Of a DNA stretch of 64,000 nt, positions 47,518 to 55,354 are shown piece after piece. Source of the stretch: Pseudidiomarina gelatinasegens (lineage in GTDB: Bacteria; Pseudomonadota; Gammaproteobacteria; Enterobacterales; Alteromonadaceae); assembly GCF_004025325.1 (NCBI RefSeq), contig NZ_RSFE01000009.1, positions 1 through 64,000 of the forward strand, given 5' to 3'. Each line of letters opens with the position of its first letter. Position 1 is the stretch's first letter. A model generated the notes under the pieces. It searched no databases. It saw nothing but the letters and a program-made list of their open reading frames with translations, and was not told the DNA's origin. The translations under genes were made by a program, and so were the position numbers.

Positions 47518-47573
47518 ACGATACTGCAGTTATGTGACAGCTTGGTGACTCTATTGTGTCAGTTATGTGTCAA
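47518..47573 (-). promoter_or_regulatory. Extended Pho-box array before the TonB2 cluster
   Basis: Minus strand heptamers in strict 11-bp phase: TTGACAC (47573-47567), CTGACAC (47562-47556), GAGTCAC (47551-47545), CTGTCAC (47540-47534). Then 10 bp and TATCGT (47523-47518), four of six -10 bases. CTGTCAC is a known E. coli Pho-box variant. The array overlaps the 3' end of the upstream channel gene and ends about 37 bp before the DUF3450 start. Confidence 0.78.
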
Positions 47574-48825
47574 TATGACGGTTTTGTTTGATTTGTGTGA
47601 CCATCTCGCGCATATCCACCCCGCTAGGGTGCTGGAACACACGCAAGCCAAACTCGGGCAGGATTGAAATCAAGTGATCGAAAATATCCGACTGGATGCC
47701 CTCGTACGCCACCCATTCAGTGGTGGCGGTAAAACAATATATCTCAAGTGGCAAACCATCGGCGGTTGGATTCAAATGACGCACCATTAAGGTCATTTTC
47801 TGATGCACCCGTGGATGATTTTTTAGGTACTGCAGCACATACGCGCGGAAGGTTCCCAAATTGCTTATACGACGCGTATTAACCGGCTCTTTGCCTTCAT
47901 CTTTCAGCTGTTGGTTCCAGTCATCAATTTCTTGTTGCTTGGTACTCAAATAATCTCTCAACAAACGAAAACGGTGCAGCTTGTCGCGCTCATCTTCTGA
48001 CAAAAAATGTACGCTGTTTTGATCAAGCATCAAGTTGCGCTTAATGCGCCGACCGCCCGACTCTTGCATGCCCCGCCAGTTTTTAAACGGGTCAGAGATA
48101 AAACGCTTGGTTGGTATGGTTGATATGGTTTTGTCCCAGTTCTGCACTTTTACGGTATGCAGTGCAATATCAATCACATCACCATCAACACTTAAATTAG
48201 GCATTTCTACCCAGTCGCCCACACGAATAATGTCATTCGAGGTAATTTGAACACTGGCAACCAATGATAATAGCGTATCTTGAAACACCAACATCAGTAC
48301 CGCGGCCATCGCACCGAGGCCAGATAAAAGTATGATGGGTGAGCGGTCAATCAATGCTGCAACAATAAGGATGGTGACAACGGCGTAGATACCAATTTTG
48401 ACCACCTGAATATACCCTTTGATGGGTTTTTCATGTGCGTCGGGCTGCCGTTCATAAACTGTATTCACCACGGTAAGTATGCCGCTAAGCGCGCGCCCTA
48501 TGGTGAGCACCACAAAGGCATTGCACACATTGGTGACAACTATCGCAACTTCCTCTTGCAACCCCGGTACCGCGCTAATCCCGTAGGAAATAACCAGAGC
48601 AGGAACGACATTGGCCAATCGCGCAATGATATTGCGCTCAAATAACTGACGATCTTTTCCGGCTGGCGTGTACGAAAGTGCGGTCATGGCACCGCGCATC
48701 AGCACTTTTTTGACAATGAAATTTGCGAGCCAGGCACCAGCCAGTAACAGGACGAGTTTGACGATAGTGTCCGTATCAGGGTGCTCTGAAAGCCATTGTT
48801 GCCACTGCTGAAATTGCTCTTGCAT
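47563..48825 (-). CDS. Mechanosensitive channel, MscM/YbdG type
   Basis: A 420-residue MscS-family channel close to YbdG. Five membrane helices fill about 1-195, the pore helix region is LGAMAAVLMLVFQDTLLSLVASVQ, and the beta domain has VGDWVEMP and DGDVIDIALHTVKVQNWDKTISTIPT. A YbdG-type insert after NWRGMQESGGRRIKR and a C-terminal alpha/beta domain follow. It protects against osmotic downshock. It is divergent from the histidine kinase; its 3' end carries the distal part of the TonB2 Pho box. Confidence 0.93.
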   Translation of the reverse strand: MQEQFQQWQQWLSEHPDTDTIVKLVLLLAGAWLANFIVKKVLMRGAMTALSYTPAGKDRQLFERNIIARLANVVPALVISYGISAVPGLQEEVAIVVTNVCNAFVVLTIGRALSGILTVVNTVYERQPDAHEKPIKGYIQVVKIGIYAVVTILIVAALIDRSPIILLSGLGAMAAVLMLVFQDTLLSLVASVQITSNDIIRVGDWVEMPNLSVDGDVIDIALHTVKVQNWDKTISTIPTKRFISDPFKNWRGMQESGGRRIKRNLMLDQNSVHFLSEDERDKLHRFRLLRDYLSTKQQEIDDWNQQLKDEGKEPVNTRRISNLGTFRAYVLQYLKNHPRVHQKMTLMVRHLNPTADGLPLEIYCFTATTEWVAYEGIQSDIFDHLISILPEFGLRVFQHPSGVDMREMVTQIKQNRHIDT

Positions 48826-48972
48826 GCGGTTTTATCTCTGTGCGACACCGTATTGGCGAAGGGTTTTAAACTTCCCCTAACATAGCTGAAGCGGGTCGTT
48901 TTCGCAATGCTTGATATATTGCGAATCTAGCTAAATTCCAGTACCTTGTGTGAAAGTTTTATAGGACCTCAC

Positions 48973-50703
48973 ATGGCAACGTCGAGTATTTCAAAATCCC
49001 TTTTGACGAATGTACTCTCAGTGTACTTTGTACTGACACTGATCGTTACGTCCGTGCAGGTTGTGGGTGAATACTACGACACCAAAAACATGTTGGTGCA
49101 GGAATTAAACAACCAACAAAGCACGTTCAGCCACTCGCTTGCCCGCTCGTTGTGGGAATATAACACGCCGCAAATTGATGCAATCGCCGACGGGCTTATC
49201 AATATTCCCGCCATTGCTGGCTTGGTTATTCGCGATGATACCGGTCGGATTGTTAGTCAACTTGGCCGCACCCCGCCGCTTCGCGCATTCCCAATTATCT
49301 CGGCTGACAGTTATGAATTGCCGGAACGCGAGGGTGTGTTCGGTTACTACGCAAAGTTAGTTTTTGAGTTCTCAGGCGACTCCACCCAAGTTGGCGATGT
49401 AACGCTCTACACCACCCGAGACATTGCCATTGAGCGGATTAAAGTAAGCTTATACTTCATCATTGGCTCCGCCATTATCAAAAGTACATTTCTCATCATG
49501 CTCTTTAGTTTTGCCTTTCATCGCATGCTGAACCGCCCGATGCGCGACATGATTGGGCAGATTAAAAACTTCCGTCTCGATGACCTTGACCACTCTAAGT
49601 TGCATTTACGCAACTTACGCAACACTGAATTCTTGCTGCTTGAACAAGCTTATAACCAGCTGGTCGATAGCCTGAAAGATTACCAAGACGACCTTGACCG
49701 CACGCAAAAACAACTGCTGCATGCCAATCGCAAACTGGATGAACAAAACGGCATTCTGGAGCAAGAAGTTGCCCGTAAAACCAGTAACTTGAGTCGGGTT
49801 CTGGTTGATCTTGAGCGCCAGAAGAACGACCTTGAATTGCGTCAGGAATCATTGGAAAACGAAATTCGCCAACGCCGCGTTATTGAAACCGATTTGCGTG
49901 AAATTAATAGTCGTTTGCAAGAATCATTAAGTGCGCTTGAACGCGCCCAAGATCAATTGATTGAATCTGAGAAAATGGCTTCGCTGGGCGGTCTTGTGGC
50001 GGGTATTACGCACGATGTAAATACACCGATAGGCATTTCAGTAACAGCCGCAACCTACATTCGCGATCAGCTCGCCGAGGCAGAGCGCGCGCTTGGTAAT
50101 AAAGAGCTGACCCAGGCCCAGCTGAAAAAAGTGTTTGCCCTGAGTAAAGAGTCGCTCGACTTGCTTGAAAGTAATTTAGCACGCGCATCCGATTTAATTA
50201 GTAGCTTCAAGCAAGTCGCTGTTGATCAGACCTCGGAAGCCATACGCGACATTAATATGAAGCAATATGTGCAAGGCGTTATCCAAACCCTTAACCCACG
50301 CTTTAAGCCGTTTAAGCCAAATATTCACGTTGACTGTGCCGATGACATTAACGTGCGTTGCCCAGCTGGGGCATTTGCCCAGATTTTCACAAATTTAATC
50401 ATAAACTCATTGATTCATGGCTTCGAAAATAAGCAAGATGGCGAAATAGATATCGCCATTAAGCGAATCGATGACAAGCTTGAAATTACGTATAACGACA
50501 ACGGAAAGGGTCTAGAGCAGCAGCAGCTTGATCAGCTGTTTGACCCTTTCTTCACCACCAAAGTGCAACAAGGTGGCAGTGGCTTGGGTACGCATATTAT
50601 TCGCAACCTAGTTACCCAAACACTAAATGGCACGATTGAAGCACAGAGCAAGCCCGGACACGGCTTAACCTATCGAATGACACTGTCAGTTACGTTTATC
50701 TAA
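48973..50703 (+). CDS. Orphan membrane sensor histidine kinase
   Basis: A 576-residue kinase. Membrane helices lie at about 12-30 and 158-182, with a periplasmic sensor between. After a HAMP-like stretch, a long coiled coil (about 225-335) leads to the H-box GGLVAGITHDVNTPIG with His347, the HxxNxP type rather than HExxTP. The ATPase domain has NLIINSLIHGF, DNGKGL and GGSGLGTHI. A TTG at 48946 is open, but ATG at 48973 follows AGGA. No response regulator is adjacent, so the partner is unknown. Confidence 0.92.
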   Translation: MATSSISKSLLTNVLSVYFVLTLIVTSVQVVGEYYDTKNMLVQELNNQQSTFSHSLARSLWEYNTPQIDAIADGLINIPAIAGLVIRDDTGRIVSQLGRTPPLRAFPIISADSYELPEREGVFGYYAKLVFEFSGDSTQVGDVTLYTTRDIAIERIKVSLYFIIGSAIIKSTFLIMLFSFAFHRMLNRPMRDMIGQIKNFRLDDLDHSKLHLRNLRNTEFLLLEQAYNQLVDSLKDYQDDLDRTQKQLLHANRKLDEQNGILEQEVARKTSNLSRVLVDLERQKNDLELRQESLENEIRQRRVIETDLREINSRLQESLSALERAQDQLIESEKMASLGGLVAGITHDVNTPIGISVTAATYIRDQLAEAERALGNKELTQAQLKKVFALSKESLDLLESNLARASDLISSFKQVAVDQTSEAIRDINMKQYVQGVIQTLNPRFKPFKPNIHVDCADDINVRCPAGAFAQIFTNLIINSLIHGFENKQDGEIDIAIKRIDDKLEITYNDNGKGLEQQQLDQLFDPFFTTKVQQGGSGLGTHIIRNLVTQTLNGTIEAQSKPGHGLTYRMTLSVTFI

Positions 50704-50764
50704 TTTTAAACAAGGTAATGAACGTAACGGATACATGTCGCATTGATTGATTCAAGGAACAAAC

Positions 50765-51658
50765 ATGTGGTTTAAGAACTTGCGTATTTACACGCTCGCA
50801 GAAGACTTTGCATTACCAGAAAATATTGAACAGCGCCTCGAAGAGCATGCATTTCGTCCGTGCGGACGCCAAGAACTCGCAACTTTCGGCTGGAGCTCAC
50901 CTTTTGGTCAAAATAGCGAGGTGCTTTCACACCAGCTTGGCAGCAGTTATTTATTTTGCGCCCGCAAAGAAGAAAAAGTATTGCCTGCTGCGGTGGTGAC
51001 TGCAGAACTTGATGAGGCCGTTGCTCAAATCGAAAGTGAGCAAGGTCGTAAAGTACCGAGCAAAGAAAAGCAAAACATGAAAGAAGACATTATTCATCGT
51101 TTGCTGCCACAAGCCTTTACGCGCTTTCGTTTAACCTGGGGCATGCTTGACACTGAGTTAGGTATTGTTGTGGTTGATGCGTCAGCAGCTAACCGCGCTG
51201 AAGATTTTCTGGGCTTATTACGCGGCAGCTTCGGCTCGTTACCGGTGAAACCCCTGTTTAGCGAAAACCCAAGTGAGCTTTACTTCACTCAGTGGCTGAA
51301 AGACGGCAAAGCACCAGGTTCATTTGATTTTGGTGACGAAGTTGAATTGCATGACGCTGCCGATGAAGGCGGCATTGTTCGTGTGCGTAAACATGCATTG
51401 ACAGGTACCGAGATAGATACCCACCTTGAACATGGTAAACAAGCTATAAAAATAGGACTAAACTGGAACGATCGAATGACGTTTGTGCTTGAACATGATC
51501 TTGCAATAAAACGCTTCAAGCCAACCGACATGCTCATCGACGAGCAGGACAAGCTCGTTGATGCGACACCGGAACAAAAAATTGATGCTGACTTTGCGCT
51601 CTTGGCCGGAGAAATTCGCGCGTTGTATCCAGACTTAGTTAGCTTATTTAAGGAATAA
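50765..51658 (+). CDS. rdgC: Recombination-associated protein RdgC
   Basis: A 297-residue DNA-binding ring protein that limits RecA filament activity. Conserved segments: MWFKNLRIYTL at the start, FGWSSPFG and LPQAFTRFRLTWGMLD. The frame opens at 50747, but ATG at 50765, after AAGGA, is the family start. Followed after 2 bp by a peptidase lipoprotein, an unexpected partner. Confidence 0.96.
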   Translation: MWFKNLRIYTLAEDFALPENIEQRLEEHAFRPCGRQELATFGWSSPFGQNSEVLSHQLGSSYLFCARKEEKVLPAAVVTAELDEAVAQIESEQGRKVPSKEKQNMKEDIIHRLLPQAFTRFRLTWGMLDTELGIVVVDASAANRAEDFLGLLRGSFGSLPVKPLFSENPSELYFTQWLKDGKAPGSFDFGDEVELHDAADEGGIVRVRKHALTGTEIDTHLEHGKQAIKIGLNWNDRMTFVLEHDLAIKRFKPTDMLIDEQDKLVDATPEQKIDADFALLAGEIRALYPDLVSLFKE

Positions 51659-51660
51659 CA

Positions 51661-53334
51661 ATGAACAACACATTACGCATCACCATGACAGCACTGGCCA
51701 TCAGCTTCGCTTTGGTCGGTTGCAGCAAAGAACCAGCGCCGGTCGAACCGGCTAACACAGAGGTTGCCGAAACAACGTTAGTTGCCGGTGCTGAGTCGCG
51801 CTTAGGCATTTACTATCCCGTTGATTTAAAAGCTGACTTAAGTCACTTGTCTGATCGCCAACGGCATGTTGTGGAGCTACTCATTGAAGCTTCCGAAATC
51901 ATGGATAACTTATTTTGGCATCAGGCCTACGGCGCAAGTAAAGATAGCTTGTTGAGCCGCATCAATGATGAGCAAGTGCGCCGATTTGCAGATATAAACT
52001 ACGGCCCTTGGGACCGCTTAGATAACAATAAACCGTTTTTAACGGGGTTTGGTGATAAGCCTGCAGGCGCAAATTTTTATCCTGCTGATATGACCAAAGC
52101 TGAGTTTGAACAAGCACAGTTTCCAGGGAAAATAGATTTATACACGTTGGTTCGTCGCAACGACCAAGGTGAACTCTATGCGATTCCCTATAACGAAGCC
52201 TACCGCAGTGAATTAGAGCGCGCGGCCGCATTGTTACGCGAAGCTGCCGAATTCGCCGAAGATGAAGGCTTCAAAAATTATCTAACCATGCGCGCGGATG
52301 CCTTTTTAAGTAATAACTACCAGCCGTCTGACTTTGCATGGATGGACATGACCGAGAACGCCATTGATGTGGTCATTGGCCCTATAGAAAGCTACGAAGA
52401 CCAACTCTATGGCTATCGTGCAGGGTTTGAGTCTTACGTGTTGATCAAAGACTTGGCCTGGAGTGAAAAACTCGCCGTTTACGCACAGTATTTACCTGAG
52501 CTGCAACGTAACTTACCGGTACCGGCCGAGTACAAAGCGGAAGTGCCTGGTTCGGGTGCTCAGTTGAATGCCTACGACGTGGTCTACTATGCTGGCCACT
52601 CCAACGCAGGCAGTAAAACCATCGCGATTAACTTGCCGAATGATGAGCAAGTTCAACTGCAAAAAGGCACGCGCCGTTTACAACTCAAAAACGCGATGCA
52701 GGCAAAGTTTGATGCCATCTTGGTGCCTATCGCAAACGAGCTGATTGTGCCGGACCAGCGCCAGCATATTACCTTTGACGCATTCTTTGCCAATACCATG
52801 TTTCATGAAGTTGCACATGGTTTAGGCATTAAAAACCTTATTGGCCAAGAAGGAACCGTGCGTGAAGCCTTAAAAGAGCATGCCTCGGCGCTAGAAGAAG
52901 GCAAAGCTGACATTTTGGGCTTGTACATGGTCACCCAATTGCTTGAAGCTGGGGTGATTGAAGAAGGCACACTGGAAGATTACTACACCACGTTCTTAGC
53001 GGGCATTTTCCGCTCAGTGCGTTTCGGAGCTTCCAGCGCACACGGCAAAGCCAACATGATTCGCTTCAACTACTTTGAGCAAGCGGGTGCCTTTTCACGC
53101 AATGAACAAGGCCAGTATTCAGTAAACATGGATGCCATGCGCGAAGCGATGAATAGCCTGTCAGAGAAAATTCTGACCCTGCAGGGCGACGGTGACTACG
53201 CGGGTGTTGGTGAGTTATTTGATACCATGGGGAATATTGGGCCGCAGTTACAAGCTGATCTTGATCGCCTGTCAGCTGCCGACATTCCAGTTGATATAAC
53301 CTTCCGTCAAGGCAAAGACGTGTTGGGTTTATAA
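51661..53334 (+). CDS. Zinc-peptidase lipoprotein, dipeptidyl-peptidase III (M49)-like
   Basis: A 557-residue probable lipoprotein: lipobox LVGC with Cys21. Zinc site HEVAH (His382, Glu383, His386) is followed by EEGKAD (Glu412/Glu413, Asp417), as in the M49-like group, though this has the short HExxH rather than the HExxxH of classic DPP III. Further blocks: YYAGHSNAGSKTIAINLP and FRSVRFGASSAHGKAN. It likely trims peptides in the envelope; the substrate is not known. It begins 2 bp after rdgC and ends in a strong terminator. Confidence 0.8.
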   Translation: MNNTLRITMTALAISFALVGCSKEPAPVEPANTEVAETTLVAGAESRLGIYYPVDLKADLSHLSDRQRHVVELLIEASEIMDNLFWHQAYGASKDSLLSRINDEQVRRFADINYGPWDRLDNNKPFLTGFGDKPAGANFYPADMTKAEFEQAQFPGKIDLYTLVRRNDQGELYAIPYNEAYRSELERAAALLREAAEFAEDEGFKNYLTMRADAFLSNNYQPSDFAWMDMTENAIDVVIGPIESYEDQLYGYRAGFESYVLIKDLAWSEKLAVYAQYLPELQRNLPVPAEYKAEVPGSGAQLNAYDVVYYAGHSNAGSKTIAINLPNDEQVQLQKGTRRLQLKNAMQAKFDAILVPIANELIVPDQRQHITFDAFFANTMFHEVAHGLGIKNLIGQEGTVREALKEHASALEEGKADILGLYMVTQLLEAGVIEEGTLEDYYTTFLAGIFRSVRFGASSAHGKANMIRFNYFEQAGAFSRNEQGQYSVNMDAMREAMNSLSEKILTLQGDGDYAGVGELFDTMGNIGPQLQADLDRLSAADIPVDITFRQGKDVLGL

Positions 53335-53340
53335 TCATTT

Positions 53341-53369
53341 AAAGGGAGCCAAGGTTTTTGGCTCCCTTT
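53341..53369 (+). terminator. Terminator after the rdgC-peptidase pair
   Basis: Perfect 12-bp stem AAAGGGAGCCAA (53341-53352) with TTGGCTCCCTTT (53358-53369), 5-nt loop. The symmetric A/T flanks may also serve the convergent small membrane gene. Confidence 0.88.
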
Positions 53370-53392
53370 CTCTCACCTTTCAATTTCGCCAA

Positions 53393-53623
53393 TCACGCTC
53401 GGTCGAATTTATTAACAAACCAGTAGAGCGCTGCACTCGGTATTCCAGCAACAAGCGTTAAAATGAACCAAAAGAATCCATTCAATAAATAAATATTCTT
53501 ACCGGCTCGTCGGGTTGAAAGCGCATCTGAATACACGGCAACGGCTAATACGACATGAATTATAGCCGTAAGAAGTAAATAAAAAATGCCGATACCCGAA
53601 GTAAAAGAATGTTCGAAAATCAT
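53393..53623 (-). CDS. Small two-helix membrane protein
   Basis: A 76-residue protein with two hydrophobic segments, about 8-32 (GIFYLLLTAIIHVVLAVAVY) and 46-72 (GFFWFILTLVAGIPSAALYW), joined by a short polar stretch SDALSTRRAGKN. ATG at 53629 is also open, but AAAGGAG would abut it; the same element is 6 bp from ATG at 53623, so that is chosen. No family is recognised with confidence. It stands alone between convergent and divergent neighbours. Confidence 0.75.
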   Translation of the reverse strand: MIFEHSFTSGIGIFYLLLTAIIHVVLAVAVYSDALSTRRAGKNIYLLNGFFWFILTLVAGIPSAALYWFVNKFDRA

Positions 53624-53782
53624 ACACATCTCCTTTTGTGATTCGCCACAACTATACCAATAAATATCTCTGCAGACTTAATGTTTTCAAGCATCGCACA
53701 TTGGTCATCTTTAAGGTAAAATTGCTGGCATTGAAAGCCCATCGGCTTCTCCGTGGCTTCTCCGTAACTACAGGAATAACGC

Positions 53783-54985
53783 ATGACACCCGATTGGGAT
53801 GAACTCGAACTGGACGATGAACTCATCGACGTTCTACGAGCAGCTGACATTAACAAGCCCGCTAAAGTACAGCAAGCCGTAATTCCAGCGGCCCTTGAAG
53901 GGCACGACCTATTGGTTAATTCGCCGACGGGTACGGGTAAAACACTCGCCTTTCTGCTACCAGCTATTCAGCATTTGCTGGATTTCCCACGTCGGCACCC
54001 AGGGTCTGCACGCATCTTGATTTTAGCGCCAACGCGCGAATTAGCGCAGCAAATAGCAGAACAAGCCGATGCGTTTGGTGAAACAACCAACCTGAAAACG
54101 GTATTAATTACCGGCGGCGTCAATTACGGCTCACAGCATCAAGCTTTGCAAGCCAACCATGACATTGTGGTGGCGACGCCTGGCCGCTTGCTGGACCTGA
54201 TTGGTGCTGACCAATATGAACTTGAAAGCGTTGAGTGGTTGGTGATTGACGAAGCCGATCGTATGCTTGACATGGGCTTCACCAGTGCCGTGAAACAGCT
54301 CGTTAACGAAGCACGCAATCTTAAGCAAACTCTGCTGTTTTCTGCCACGTTAGACAGCACTGGGGTGCAACGTTTTTCTGCGGAGATTCAAAAAGAGCCG
54401 CAGCAAATTACCATCGACCCGCCGAAGCGCGAGCGCGGTAAAATAGTCCAACGCTGGTATCAGGCAGATACCGCGGCGCACAAATTCAAGCTTCTTGAGC
54501 GAATTCTGGGCGAATACAAAGGGCGCCGTATTATCTTTGTTCGTACCCGCGAGCGTGTTGAAGAGCTGGCCGGGAAACTGCAGTCTGCCGGCGTTAAAAC
54601 GCTGACCTTACGTGGCGATATGCCGCAGTCAGATCGCCAACGCATTATCGCGCGCATGGAAAAGTTCGAAGACAGTACGTTGATTGCAACTGATGTTGCT
54701 GCGCGCGGTATTGATATTGACGATATTGAAGTGGTTATTAACTTTGATTTGCCGAAGCAGGCAGACGTTTACCTGCATCGCATTGGCCGCACAGCCCGCG
54801 CCGGTAAGTCGGGTGTAGCCGTTGCCTTGGTAGAAGCACATGATGCCGAACTACTTGGGCGGATTGAGCGCTACCAAAAGGTCAAAATGGAACGTCGTGT
54901 AATAGATGACTTACGCCCGCAGTATAAATTCCCTACGCCAGGCAAGTCGAAAAAGAAAAAAGCAAAGAAAAAGAAAGCTAAGTAG
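53783..54985 (+). CDS. srmB: DEAD-box RNA helicase SrmB
   Basis: A 400-residue ATP-dependent RNA helicase for early 50S ribosome assembly. Motifs: Q-motif area KVQQAVIP, SPTGTGKT, PTRELAQQ, GG, ATPGRLLD, DEAD, SAT, and in domain 2 IIFVRTRERV, ATDVAARGID and HRIGRTARAG. The match to E. coli SrmB includes LQHLLDFPRR-like and VIDDLRPQ segments. The lysine-rich C-terminal tail is short. Its last codons form half of a bidirectional terminator. Confidence 0.93.
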   Translation: MTPDWDELELDDELIDVLRAADINKPAKVQQAVIPAALEGHDLLVNSPTGTGKTLAFLLPAIQHLLDFPRRHPGSARILILAPTRELAQQIAEQADAFGETTNLKTVLITGGVNYGSQHQALQANHDIVVATPGRLLDLIGADQYELESVEWLVIDEADRMLDMGFTSAVKQLVNEARNLKQTLLFSATLDSTGVQRFSAEIQKEPQQITIDPPKRERGKIVQRWYQADTAAHKFKLLERILGEYKGRRIIFVRTRERVEELAGKLQSAGVKTLTLRGDMPQSDRQRIIARMEKFEDSTLIATDVAARGIDIDDIEVVINFDLPKQADVYLHRIGRTARAGKSGVAVALVEAHDAELLGRIERYQKVKMERRVIDDLRPQYKFPTPGKSKKKKAKKKKAK

Positions 54986-55001
54986 GCAACTACTTAGCTT
55001 T
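54974..55001. terminator. Bidirectional terminator made from both srmB and VanZ-like gene ends
   Basis: Perfect 12-bp stem AAAGCTAAGTAG (54974-54985) with CTACTTAGCTTT (54990-55001), GCAA loop, then TTTC. The srmB stop TAG (54983-54985) and the complement of the opposite gene's stop (54990-54992) pair with each other, so the stem is coding on both sides. Confidence 0.9.
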
Positions 55002-55343
55002 TTTCTTATGGTGAAAGCGCCAATAGGCGAACGCGTAATAGGTTGCGGCGCCAGCCGCATCAGCAAGCAAATCACCTAAGCTGGCCTGCCGATAGGGCAA
55101 TAAGTCTTGCGCCCACTCAATTGCCAAACCATAAGACGTCAAAATAGCCAACGCTGCCCATATCGGGATTGGAAAGGCCCGATGAAATGTAAGGGCCAAA
55201 ACAAAAAAAGCACCGAAATGAACAACTTTATCTGCATGCTCAAACCGCGGTACTTGATTGCCAGAAATTTGCACGAGAAAAGCAACCGACAACCCTATCA
55301 GTACAATTAAAAATATAATTCGAGCAACATTTCTTGGCGTCAT
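54990..55343 (-). CDS. VanZ-like small membrane protein
   Basis: A 117-residue membrane protein with about four hydrophobic segments and the VanZ-like pattern: HADKVVHFGAFFVLALTFH, then IEWAQDLLPYRQASLGDLLADAAGA. The family role is unclear; the name comes from a glycopeptide-resistance accessory gene, and no resistance is implied here. It is 11 bp after thiI on the same strand and converges on srmB through a shared terminator. Confidence 0.85.
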   Translation of the reverse strand: MTPRNVARIIFLIVLIGLSVAFLVQISGNQVPRFEHADKVVHFGAFFVLALTFHRAFPIPIWAALAILTSYGLAIEWAQDLLPYRQASLGDLLADAAGAATYYAFAYWRFHHKKKAK

Positions 55344-55354
55344 TTAGTATCCTT

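Noticed and set aside
53744-53765. Tandem GGCTTCTCCGT pair before srmB
   Set aside because: Two 11-bp copies only, with no promoter or binding-site context; likely a minor duplication.
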